Below, piece by piece: positions 8,324 through 15,646 of a stretch of 49,511 nucleotides of DNA; position 1 is the stretch's first letter, and every line of letters begins with the position of its first letter. The stretch lies in contig CALXFG010000011.1 of assembly GCA_944387505.1 (NCBI GenBank), forward strand, positions 1-49,511. Direction: 5' to 3'. This DNA comes from an uncultured Clostridia bacterium (lineage in GTDB: Bacteria > Bacillota > Clostridia > TANB77 > CAG-508). Below the pieces are notes generated by a model. That model had not been told where the DNA came from. It made no database searches and saw nothing but the letters and a program-made list of their open reading frames with translations. Made by a program: the position numbers and the translations under genes.

Positions 8324-8455
8324 TAAAGAGGATTTATTCATCAAATTAATTATAATATTGTCTATATATTCTTTTTGATTATTACTATCTTGAACGATAT
8401 AGTCATCATAAAATTTGATTTTAGTATTTCCAATAGTATATTCTTCTAACATCAT
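8318..8455 (-). CDS. Small protein of 45 residues upstream of the recombinase; candidate directionality factor
   Basis: A short frame starting with two methionines (ATG ATG at 8450-8455), with GAGAGGCG as ribosome site 8-9 bp upstream, and ending with TAA at 8318-8320. The product is acidic-to-neutral with Tyr, Asn and Ile: MMLEEYTIGNTKIKFYDDY at the start, NLMNKSSLL at the end. It lies 64 bp before the recombinase on the same strand. Small proteins in this position act as recombination directionality factors in some serine-recombinase elements (SprB of SP-beta; a small skin-encoded protein in C. difficile). No sequence similarity is claimed; the assignment rests on size and place. Confidence 0.6.
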   Translation of the reverse strand: MMLEEYTIGNTKIKFYDDYIVQDSNNQKEYIDNIIINLMNKSSLL

Positions 8456-8846
8456 ATAAATCGCCTCTCTAAAATTTATGAGAAAAACATAAATAAATGC
8501 TTGTGTTAGAGCTTTAGCTCTTACAAAGCATTATATGCAGTGTAAACGCAAAAATACCCAAGACAAGCTGCCTTGAGTAAATTCATATTTTCTATAGTAA
8601 CATTATATGATGTGCGATTTATGAAATCAATTCCTTTTTATTTCCATGATTCTATTTAGAAAATCTAACCTATTATAAAAATAATATCAAATTAAATTTA
8701 CTTTGATATCATTGTTAATAGTAATTAGAGAAATATTGGATACTAATATCTGTTCTAAGTTGTAAATTACTGGATTTTATGATATAGTTTAGATGTAAAA
8801 AAGAGATATAAATATTTTTAAAAAAAGTTATAAGGAGTGGAAGTTT
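8456..8846. other. 391-bp divergent intergenic region with two hairpins
   Basis: No gene is seen. It separates the leftward recombinase pair from the rightward cargo. Hairpin one at 8498-8530 pairs TGCTT and GAGC with GCTC and AGCA across a TTTA loop. Hairpin two at 8555-8581 pairs ACCCAAG with CTTGAGT. The rest is A/T-rich DNA expected to hold promoters for both directions. Confidence 0.6.
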
Positions 8847-9398
8847 ATGGAAAATTATTTTATAATACATGGTTCATTTGGAAGTCCATTTGAAAATTGG
8901 TTTGGTTGGTTACATGATTTTATTGAAGATGATGATAAACAATGCTATGTACCTCAATTTCCAATAGGAGCAGGATATCAAAATTATGAAAATTGGAGTA
9001 AATTACTAAAATATTATTTAGATTTAGGACTAATAAATCAAAACACAACTATTATTGCTCACAGTATAGCACCAGTTTTTGTTTCAAAATTTTTAACTGA
9101 AAACAAGATAAAGATTAAAAAATTAATATCTATATGTGGATTTAATAATTATTTAGGAATAAATGAAGAATATGATAATGTAAATGAATCAATGTACTTT
9201 GATAATTTGAAAGATGTAAAACAGTATGTAGATGAAATAATTTGTTTTTATTCAGATAATGACCCATATGTAAAATATGAAGTAGAAAAAGAGTTTGCGG
9301 ATGAAATTGCCACAGAACAAATTATAATACCAGATGGAGGACATATAAATAGTGAAAGTGGATATGATACATTTGAAGATATAGTAAGTTTTTTATAA
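8847..9398 (+). CDS. RBBP9/YdeN-family alpha/beta hydrolase
   Basis: 183 residues, the usual size of this compact serine-hydrolase family. Motifs in order: YFIIHGSFGSP near the start (oxyanion region), the nucleophile elbow AHSIAP (Ser at about residue 73), FYSDNDPYV with the catalytic Asp, and PDGGHINSESGY with the catalytic His near 155. Substrate unknown; relatives are small esterases of unclear role. The ATG has an AAGGAGTGG site. It begins the rightward cargo of the element and is followed 12 bp later by the 505-residue gene, so the two are probably co-transcribed. Confidence 0.85.
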   Translation: MENYFIIHGSFGSPFENWFGWLHDFIEDDDKQCYVPQFPIGAGYQNYENWSKLLKYYLDLGLINQNTTIIAHSIAPVFVSKFLTENKIKIKKLISICGFNNYLGINEEYDNVNESMYFDNLKDVKQYVDEIICFYSDNDPYVKYEVEKEFADEIATEQIIIPDGGHINSESGYDTFEDIVSFL

Positions 9399-9410
9399 GG
9401 AAGGAAAAAA

Positions 9411-10928
9411 ATGAAAATTCAAAATAAATATTCCAAAAAGAGAAAAACTACTAAAGATAGAATATTTGAAAATTATCAAAGATTAAGAAAAAGCATAAGA
9501 TTAAAAACTTGCAAGATAATACCTTTATCAATAAACGAAAATTTATTATATAATGATAAAGTTCCTAGAATGAAGAATACAAAAATAGATAAAAATAGGT
9601 ACTTCGGATTAAACGGACAAATTTATATACTTGATACTTATCCTAAAGCGAAGATTAGTAATTTATATGTAGAACTAAATGAACTAATTAGGAAAAATCC
9701 GGTTACAAAAAAGATAATTTCTACTGTTATGGAAAAAGATTTAAAATCAGCTGTGTTGCAATTCGCGTCTGCTGATAATATGAATAGATACTGTCAACAT
9801 TTTGATATAACACCAAAAGATAGGAAACTTGATAAAATAGTTGATTTTATTTCTATAACAATGTTTGAATTGTCAAATGATTTTATTGGGATTAGTTTTG
9901 AAGTTAATCTTTCTGATGAATGCAAAAAAGAAATAAATAATTTGATAATATCTGATTGTGAGGGAGAAGAAGAATATATTAAATATTATAGTAGAAAAAA
10001 GACATTAGTTACGAAAACGTCATGGAATCCAGATATTACAAGAAGAAAAATTATAAATGACTATATAATAGAAATAAAAACTAGGACAATTGATTTTATA
10101 TCTAAATATATTAGTTTAAATAAAAAGAATAATAAACCTCCTATTAGTATCGATGTTTATACTACAAATTATAACTTAAATGAGGATAATAGATTTCTAC
10201 ATACATATGATGTATTTAATTTTGACAAAACGAAAGATAATATATCTGTTGTATATAGATATACTGAAAAAAGTGATGAATTTATAGATTCTGAATTCAT
10301 ATTTGATTGTGAAGAGAACTCTCAAGAAATAAATAGGTCAGCTAGACTTGTTATATATAAAGCCGATGAGTTACAAAAAATGTTTATTATTCAATCTGAG
10401 TTAATTAACTTTTTTATTATTACTTTATATTTTTATAACATAGGAGAATTTAGTAGAAAACTTTCTATTATAAGAAATAATTTATATAAATTCTATTCTA
10501 AAAAAGAAAGTAAAATTTATAGAGAATATGATAAGTCAATAAAAGCAATTCAAAAATATAAAATGATGTTTAATAATGTAAAATTATCTAACAATTTTTA
10601 TAGTTATAAATATTTAGAAGATAGTTTGCAATTCCAAAATAAAAGATATGAAGAATTGTTAGAAAGTTATGAACAACTAGAAGTATCTTATAATAATAAA
10701 ATGTTAGTTGCTAATTATAAAAGTACGTCTTGGTTAGCAAAGGTATCGATTCTTATTGCTATAATTAGTATTTTTATTACTATAGGTTTGACATTTTTAA
10801 AAGATCCAAATATAGAAAATATTGATGACAACATAAAAATTCAGTTGGAAGAAATAAAGAAACAAAATAATAAAATAGATTCCATCGATGACAAAATTGA
10901 ATATTTTATAGATAAAAATAACAAATAG
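9411..10928 (+). CDS. Unknown 505-residue protein with C-terminal membrane anchor
   Basis: Not recognised. A long soluble N-terminal part (residues 1-370) is Lys/Asn/Ile-rich with alternating strands. It is followed by a probable coiled coil (about 380-435), a single strongly hydrophobic segment (about 441-463: VSILIAIISIFITIGLTFL) and a charged 42-residue tail predicted to be coiled. This is a tail-anchored topology with most of the protein on one side of the membrane. It starts 12 bp after the hydrolase gene with an AAGGAAGG site, implying one transcript. Accessory elements of this kind often carry membrane-linked defence effectors, but no effector motif is visible, so this is only inference. 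Confidence 0.75.
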   Translation: MKIQNKYSKKRKTTKDRIFENYQRLRKSIRLKTCKIIPLSINENLLYNDKVPRMKNTKIDKNRYFGLNGQIYILDTYPKAKISNLYVELNELIRKNPVTKKIISTVMEKDLKSAVLQFASADNMNRYCQHFDITPKDRKLDKIVDFISITMFELSNDFIGISFEVNLSDECKKEINNLIISDCEGEEEYIKYYSRKKTLVTKTSWNPDITRRKIINDYIIEIKTRTIDFISKYISLNKKNNKPPISIDVYTTNYNLNEDNRFLHTYDVFNFDKTKDNISVVYRYTEKSDEFIDSEFIFDCEENSQEINRSARLVIYKADELQKMFIIQSELINFFIITLYFYNIGEFSRKLSIIRNNLYKFYSKKESKIYREYDKSIKAIQKYKMMFNNVKLSNNFYSYKYLEDSLQFQNKRYEELLESYEQLEVSYNNKMLVANYKSTSWLAKVSILIAIISIFITIGLTFLKDPNIENIDDNIKIQLEEIKKQNNKIDSIDDKIEYFIDKNNK

Positions 10929-11110
10929 AGCAGGATAGTAATGCTTAACACATCACCTACACACGTAGAAGGACAAGCCTCCTAGAGTTATTAAAAGAAC
11001 AAAAATTTTAAGCAAATTTGATGTAAAAATTCACCAAATGAACGACTTAAAAATGCCCTTTAGAGTACGTAAGTTCACTGAATGAATTCAAAATTTCACC
11101 ATTCTTTAAG

Positions 11111-11129
11111 TAAAAGTTCACTTAGTGTA
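11111..11129 (+). repeat. 19-bp direct repeat, left copy
   Basis: TAAAAGTTCACTTAGTGTA, identical to 14954-14972. The two copies bracket the RhuM fragment, SDR fragment, KAP NTPase and toxin-antitoxin genes (3,843 bp apart). Confidence 0.75.
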
Positions 11130-11176
11130 TTAATAAAAATCATTAAACAAAATATAATAAATATATAATAAATCAA

Positions 11177-11205
11177 TTGACAAAAGAACAATTGTTTGAT
11201 AATAT
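11177..11205 (+). promoter_or_regulatory. Promoter in front of the RhuM remnant
   Basis: TTGACA at 11177-11182, 17 bp, TAATAT at 11200-11205. It is flanked by the direct repeat CAATTG (11174 and 11188), a possible operator. Because the -10 lies beyond 11196, translation must start further downstream than the first available TTG. Confidence 0.6.
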
Positions 11206-11813
11206 ATAACAAACAAAAAACGGAGTTGGTTTATTATAATAACAAATTAATTGGAAATAAAAATAATATCGTATTTTATACGAATGAAGAAGGAAATACT
11301 AATATAGAAGTAATTTTACAAACTGAAGATGTTTGGCTAAATGCACAAGCTATTGCAGAATTATTTGATGTTAATGATAAAGCAATTTATAAACATATAG
11401 CAAATATCTATGAACAAGAGGAATTAGAAGAAGATTCAACATTCTCCATTTTGGAGACTATTGGAAAAAATGGACATAAGTATAAAACAAAATATTATAA
11501 TTTAGATATGATTATATCAATTGGATATAGAGTAAATTCAAAAAAAGCAGTGAAATTCAGACAATGGGCAAACAAAATAATAAAAGAATATATGGTAAAA
11601 GGTTTTGCTTTAGATGATGATAGATTTTTAAAAGGTGGCAAAGTAAATAGACAATATTTTGATGAGTTATTAGAAAGAATTAAAGTAATTCGTACAAGCG
11701 AAAGAATGGCTTATCAAAAAATAACAGATTTATTTATAGCGACATCTATTGATTATGACAAAAAATCAGAAGAAGCATATACATTTTTCAAAATAGTTCA
11801 AAATATGCTATAG
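11196..11813 (+). pseudogene. RhuM-family protein, C-terminally truncated
   Basis: The frame encodes EGNTNIEVILQTEDVWLNAQAIAELFDV in its first third, then KHIANIYEQEEL, YYNLDMIISIGYRVNS and FRQWANKIIKEYMVKGF. These are hallmarks of the RhuM/virulence-protein family of mobile elements. Family members are about 330 residues; this one stops after about 205 at ...FFKIVQNML, exactly where a copy of SDR-gene DNA begins (11796). The junction shows about 10 bp of microhomology (GTTCAAAATA). The start is uncertain: the frame opens with TTG at 11196 inside the promoter, so a later non-ATG start is more likely. Biochemical role of the family is not established. Confidence 0.8.
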
Positions 11814-12183
11814 ATTTAATGAATGATGAAGGTTGGATTGTTAGCACATCTTCAATTAGAGGTATAGATTATTCTGGTAGAGCAGGTATTATTGGATATT
11901 GTTCTGCAAAAGCAGGTATGAATAGTTTCACAAAGACTTTAGCAATGGAATTAGCCCCTAAAATATATGTAAATGCAGTTGCACCAGGATTTGTATATAC
12001 AAACTATATGGATACAGTAACAGATGAAATGAAACAAGCTTGGCTTAAAAATATACCAATTAATAAATTTATAGAACCAAAAGAAATTGCAGAAGTATAT
12101 TTAATGTTAGCAACATCTAAGATATTTACGGGTTCAATAGTAACGCCAGATGGTGGATATTCATTATTAAATAAATAGCAAAT
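11796..12183 (+). pseudogene. 3' half of an SDR gene, duplicated inside the element
   Basis: 388 bp that match 16390-16777 (3' end of the intact SDR gene) with about nine mismatches by eye, roughly 98% identity. A 119-codon frame from ATG 11819 to 12178 keeps the catalytic YCSAKAG motif and C-terminus but lacks the TGxxxGIG nucleotide-binding half, so no functional oxidoreductase is expected. The left edge is fused to the RhuM frame; the right edge ends at TAGCAAAT, the same point at which the chromosomal copy switches to toxN-derived DNA. No ribosome site precedes 11819. Confidence 0.9.
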
Positions 12184-12212
12184 AAAAAGGTTGCATAAAA
12201 TAGGAGAATAAA

Positions 12213-14081
12213 ATGAAAAAAATAGTAAAAGTATTTAATAGTTTATCCATTACAAATATAATTATATATTTAATGTTTATGTATGATTCTTCTAGAGAAA
12301 CAATAAAAAAACTGATAATTTTTATATTCAACGATAATATAGCAAGTAAAATATCAGAAATATATGAACAAATTATAAAATATTGTAAAGTAGAGATTTA
12401 TTTGTTTATTATTTCTATTATGGTATATTTTGTGTTTTTTCTAATAAGGAAATATTTATATCAAAATAAATATCTAAAAAGAAAGCAATTAAAAGAATTA
12501 AAAAGCGAAGAAACACAAAAGGTATACAAGTCAATATATGAATATTTAAATAGTAAAGATAAGAGAGCTTTTTTATTAATAGGAGACTGGGGAAGTGGAA
12601 AAACTTATACAATAAATAGATTTTTTAATAATTATTATAAGTATCAAAATAGAAAAGTTTATAAAATTTCATGCTTTGGCTTAGAGGGTAGAGAGACAAT
12701 ATTAAAAGAAATGAAAACAATTTTTGAAACTGAAGATGATTCAATAACTAAAAAAATATTAAATTTAATTAACAAAATTCCGATAATAGGAGACTTTTTG
12801 GTTGGAATATTAAAAAGTGACTATGAATTAAAAGATATATCACAAAACTCCATTTTTATCTTTGATGATTTTGAAAGGATTACACCATTAGGAGATATAA
12901 ATGATAGGATAAATAAAAGAAAAATGAGAAGAGCTCTTACTAGACTTCAGATGAGTAACAGAAGAATGTATAATACATCTGAACATAGAAGTAGTGATGA
13001 AAGTAGTGTAGAGTACCAAGTTTTATCAAGATACAATGTAGTCATAGGAATTATTAATGAATTAGTTGACAGATATGATATGAAAGTTATAATTTTATGT
13101 AATACTAATGAAATTAGTAAAACTTTTGTGCATGAAATGTTTGAATGTAAATTAGATTGTAAAAAATTTAGGATTGTTTCAAACGAAAAAATATTTATAG
13201 AATTATCTAATAAAATTTTAGATAACAATATGGATTTTTCATTAGAGAAAAAGGGACAATTAGTAAAATTTTTCTATGACATTAGTGATGATATAAATAA
13301 AATATGGCACAACACGAGAATTGAAAATATTAGAATTCTTTCTGGAATAATATCAGCTTTTTTAGAATTAGTAGAGAACAACGATGTGGATTCAAATTAT
13401 TATTTAGATATATTTTATAGTATATATGTATATCATATTCTGTATTATAATGATGAACTAGATTTTTTTAGAAATTTAAATACGGGACAAAATATATATT
13501 GTTATTATCAAAAATTAAAAAAGATTGAGAGAATAAAAGAAAATGATATTATTTTATCAATTGAAGATACTAGGAATAAAAAAGCAAAATGGGTTGGAAT
13601 AGAAATAGCCTCAAATTGGTTAGTTGGAGAAAATGCTAATTGTATATTAAATTTACAAAAAATGGATGATTACGATATTGGATTAGAAGATTACATTGTA
13701 GAGAATAAGGAAATTCCAAAAATCGCGAAATATAGATTTGATGATTTGATGTATATTCTATCATGTGACAATACAAAAATAGATGAAATCCAAGAAATTA
13801 TAGACAAAAAAACAATTGATTTTGAATATAGGAATTATAAACGTAGAAATATAGAAGAAGACTCCTTATTGTTAAAAATAAAACCTTTGACTGAATATAT
13901 TAAAAATAATAATATACTAGAAAATCAAGATTTTATCACAGTTATATTTAAAAAAATATATGAAACATATCAATATAAAAATATTGATATAAACTCATAT
14001 ATTGGCTTTGAACAAAACCTTATAAAAAAATATAATGAATGGATAAAAAGCAAAGAGATTAGTGAACTAGATAAAAAATAG
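12213..14081 (+). CDS. KAP-type P-loop NTPase, membrane-anchored
   Basis: 622 residues. Two N-terminal hydrophobic segments (about 9-24 and 61-79) anchor it. The NTPase core follows: Walker A GDWGSGKT near residue 125, a conserved FGLEGRETILKEM helix and Walker B SIFIFDDFERI near residue 215, then IILCNTNEI as the likely sensor strand near 295. The order and the membrane segments fit the KAP family, which includes the phage-exclusion protein PifA and is often found in defence loci. The remaining 300 residues are helical and unrecognised. Start ATG 12213 has ATAGGAG upstream. The frame ends with TAG at 14079-14081 but stays open for 42 more codons to TAG at 14208-14210, so the C-terminus may be truncated. 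An anti-phage role is inference. Confidence 0.85.
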   Translation: MKKIVKVFNSLSITNIIIYLMFMYDSSRETIKKLIIFIFNDNIASKISEIYEQIIKYCKVEIYLFIISIMVYFVFFLIRKYLYQNKYLKRKQLKELKSEETQKVYKSIYEYLNSKDKRAFLLIGDWGSGKTYTINRFFNNYYKYQNRKVYKISCFGLEGRETILKEMKTIFETEDDSITKKILNLINKIPIIGDFLVGILKSDYELKDISQNSIFIFDDFERITPLGDINDRINKRKMRRALTRLQMSNRRMYNTSEHRSSDESSVEYQVLSRYNVVIGIINELVDRYDMKVIILCNTNEISKTFVHEMFECKLDCKKFRIVSNEKIFIELSNKILDNNMDFSLEKKGQLVKFFYDISDDINKIWHNTRIENIRILSGIISAFLELVENNDVDSNYYLDIFYSIYVYHILYYNDELDFFRNLNTGQNIYCYYQKLKKIERIKENDIILSIEDTRNKKAKWVGIEIASNWLVGENANCILNLQKMDDYDIGLEDYIVENKEIPKIAKYRFDDLMYILSCDNTKIDEIQEIIDKKTIDFEYRNYKRRNIEEDSLLLKIKPLTEYIKNNNILENQDFITVIFKKIYETYQYKNIDINSYIGFEQNLIKKYNEWIKSKEISELDKK

Positions 14082-14139
14082 AGTATATTAATTAATTCAC
14101 TTGATGTATGTGAAATTTATGAAAATTCAACAAAAAATA

Positions 14140-14168
14140 TTGATTTTGTAAATAAAATGAAGTATAAT
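14140..14168 (+). promoter_or_regulatory. Promoter of the type III antitoxin RNA
   Basis: TTGATT at 14140-14145, 17 bp, TATAAT at 14163-14168, placed about 40 bp before the first RNA repeat. It lies in the stretch that continues the KAP NTPase frame beyond its stop codon. Confidence 0.6.
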
Positions 14169-14208
14169 AAATATACTAATATTGATAAATTAATTTATCA
14201 AATAAACT

Positions 14209-14370
14209 AGGTTGCACAAGCCTTTGATTAATGTCATAAACAAGTGCAAATTTAAACATTAGGTTAGATATGAGCCTTTAGAATGCGAATTCTATAAACG
14301 AATATCCTATTGAACATTAGGTTAGAAACGAGCCTTTAGTTTACTATAAACGAGTTTCCAGAAAAATTAT
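14209..14370 (+). ncRNA. Type III antitoxin RNA: three structured repeats
   Basis: Three tandem repeats begin with AGGTT at 14209, 14261 and 14319 (about 52, 58 and 52 bp). All share (A/G)AGCCTTT and later ATAAAC. Outer arms differ in sequence but stay complementary: TTGCAC with GTGCAA in repeat 1, GATAT with ATATC in repeat 2, GAAAC with GTTTC in repeat 3. An inner hairpin also covaries (AGAAT/ATTCT in repeat 2, AGT/ACT in repeat 3). In type III systems each repeat is cut out by the toxin and folds into a pseudoknot that inhibits it. Position just before a terminator and toxN fits exactly. Confidence 0.85.
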
Positions 14371-14398
14371 GGGGGTACTTAAAAAAGTATCCCCTATA
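14371..14398 (+). terminator. Terminator between antitoxin RNA and toxin gene
   Basis: GGGGGTACTT pairs with AAGTATCCCC around AAAA and is followed by an A/T-rich run. In type III systems a leaky terminator here sets an excess of antitoxin RNA over toxin mRNA. Confidence 0.85.
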
Positions 14399-14418
14399 TT
14401 TGTAATACGGAGGAATAA

Positions 14419-14949
14419 ATGAAAAATTCAAAGAAAATAAAATTAGGAAAATTAAATTTTTATATTATAGATGATAATTATATTAAATATTTAAGTCAAT
14501 TTGATAAACATATTGCTTATAACAAAAATGAAAAAAGACCATACATAGGAGTTGTGATTATTGTTGAAGAACATTATTATTTTGCACCTTTATTTTCTCC
14601 AAAGCCAAAACATAAAACATATAAAGATAATTTAACTTTTTTCAAAATTAGAAATACTAAAACAAAAAATGATTTAGGTATAATTAGATTTTCAGATATG
14701 ATACCAGTACCACAAGAAAGTGTTTATTTATTAGATATAAAAAGTAAAAGTTATGGATATAAAAGACTACTTTCAGAACAATATTCTTACATAAACAAGC
14801 CCGAAAATAAAGCAAAAATTATGGAAAAAGCAGAAAAGATTTATAGTATAGTTACTAAAAATAGTAAAAGTAAGATGGCTAAATTTTATAAGGAGCTAAG
14901 TTGTGATTTCAAACTATTAGAAGAAAAAAGTGCTGAATATAAAGCTTAA
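14419..14949 (+). CDS. Type III toxin, ToxN/AbiQ-family endoribonuclease
   Basis: 176 residues, the usual size. Family motifs are clear: FYIIDDNYIKYLSQFD at residues 12-27, KRPYIGVVIIVEEHYYFAPLFSPK at 41-64 (the Tyr-Ile-Gly strand and the FAPL-SPK active-site region), a KHKTYKDN stretch with the catalytic Lys/Thr area, then GIIRFSDMIPVP and YKRLLSEQYSYI. The enzyme cuts mRNA at A-rich sites and processes its own antitoxin RNA, and is held inactive as an RNA-protein complex; it is known in phage abortive infection and plasmid stabilisation. ATG 14419 has CGGAGGAAT upstream. RNA repeats and a terminator precede it and a strong terminator follows. A near-identical 142-bp part occurs at 16778-16919. 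Confidence 0.93.
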   Translation: MKNSKKIKLGKLNFYIIDDNYIKYLSQFDKHIAYNKNEKRPYIGVVIIVEEHYYFAPLFSPKPKHKTYKDNLTFFKIRNTKTKNDLGIIRFSDMIPVPQESVYLLDIKSKSYGYKRLLSEQYSYINKPENKAKIMEKAEKIYSIVTKNSKSKMAKFYKELSCDFKLLEEKSAEYKA

Positions 14950-14953
14950 AAAA

Positions 14954-15000
14954 TAAAAGTTCACTTAGTGTACTTTAATTCACTTGGTGAACTTTTTTGT
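14954..15000 (+). terminator. Terminator of toxN, including the right 19-bp direct repeat
   Basis: AAAAGTTCAC pairs with GTGAACTTTT, followed by TT. The left arm (14954-14972) is identical to 11111-11129. Confidence 0.85.
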
Positions 15001-15048
15001 ATATTATTTCACAGCCAATAACTATAAATTTTTTTGTTGACAACATAA

Positions 15049-15062
15049 TGGAACAGAAGAAT
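15049..15062 (+). other. Right attachment-site core (attR)
   Basis: TGGAACAGAAGAAT, identical to 5686-5699. To its left is element DNA containing TGTTGACAACA (a short palindrome, 15035-15045); to its right the cotJC frame resumes with TTG GCT CAC. Confidence 0.88.
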
Positions 15063-15472
15063 TGGCTCACTTAGAAATGGTAGGAACCATTGTACACCAA
15101 TTAACTAAAGGAGCTAGTATTGAAGAAATTGAAAAAGCAGGATTAAGTGCATATTACACAGACCATGGTGTGGATGTATATCCACAGGCAGCAGCAGGAT
15201 TTCCATTTAATGCAGGGGTTCTTGCTTGTAAAGGAGACCCAATTGCAAACTTGCAAGAAGACTTAGCTGCAGAACAAAAAGCAAGAGCAACTTATGAAAA
15301 ATTAATTGATTTATGTAGAGATAACCCAGATGTACTAGATCCATTAAGATATTTAAGAGAAAGAGAAATTGTACACTTCCAAAGATTTGGAGAAGCATTA
15401 AGAGGTGTTCAAGATAAATTAGCAGAGAAAAAATATTATATGAATCATAATAACAATTGTGGTTGTAATTAA
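15063..15472 (+). pseudogene. cotJC: cotJC, 3' segment
   Basis: Carries residues 66-201 of the rejoined CotJC: LAHLEMVGTIVHQ (Glu and His of the manganese-catalase-like four-helix bundle), DPIANLQEDLAAEQKARATYEKL, LRYLREREIVHFQRFGEAL and a Cys/Asn-rich tail NHNNNCGCN. The metal-ligand Glu/His residues of both helix pairs are split between the two segments, so neither half alone can fold as the family does. There is no ribosome site and no natural start here: the codon at 15062 is TTG in the body of the gene. The frame is undamaged, which suggests selection has kept it useful. A terminator follows at 15477. Confidence 0.93.
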
Positions 15473-15476
15473 AAAG

Positions 15477-15508
15477 AAACTCCTATATTTTAATAATATG
15501 GGAGTTTT
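15477..15508 (+). terminator. Terminator of the cotJ operon
   Basis: AAACTCC at 15478-15483 pairs with GGGAGTTT at 15500-15507, with an inner TAT/ATA pair, directly after the cotJC stop. Confidence 0.85.
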
Positions 15509-15646
15509 AAATAATATAAAAAAATATTTGCAGATGTCATGAAATTTAATAAAGATAAATATTATGTATGAATATTGTAAAAAAATACTATGAAAAAAAC
15601 ATATTTTATGATATTATAATGAAAAAATGAAAGAGGTGTGATTGTT

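Larger units (their letters stand above)
5686..15062. mobile_element. 9.36-kb serine-recombinase element inserted in cotJC (skin-like)
   Basis: The element lies between 14-bp direct repeats TGGAACAGAAGAAT at 5686-5699 and 15049-15062. Its repeat unit is 9,363 bp. It carries, from left: a 106-bp stem-loop, a ParB-like gene, the recombinase and a 45-codon gene (all minus strand), then plus-strand cargo comprising a hydrolase, a membrane-anchored unknown, truncated RhuM, an SDR fragment, a KAP-type NTPase and a type III toxin-antitoxin system. Site-specific excision at the core would restore a 202-codon cotJC (5504-5699 joined to 15063-15472). There are no phage structural or replication genes and no transposase. 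It resembles known sporulation-gene elements such as sigK skin and spsM/SP-beta in logic, not in sequence. Confidence 0.9.

Noticed and set aside
11819..12178. A functional 119-residue SDR enzyme inside the element
   Set aside because: It lacks the nucleotide-binding half and a ribosome site, and is a near-identical copy of the 3' end of the gene at 16029.
14209..14370. Tandem repeats resembling a short CRISPR array
   Set aside because: Only three diverged units, the variable parts form covarying stems rather than unique spacers, and there are no cas genes; the toxN gene next door explains them as a type III antitoxin RNA.
15062..15472. An independent 136-residue CotJC-like gene starting at TTG 15062
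   Set aside because: There is no ribosome site, the upstream bases are element DNA, and the sequence begins exactly where the 5' segment at 5504 stops; it is the second half of a split gene.
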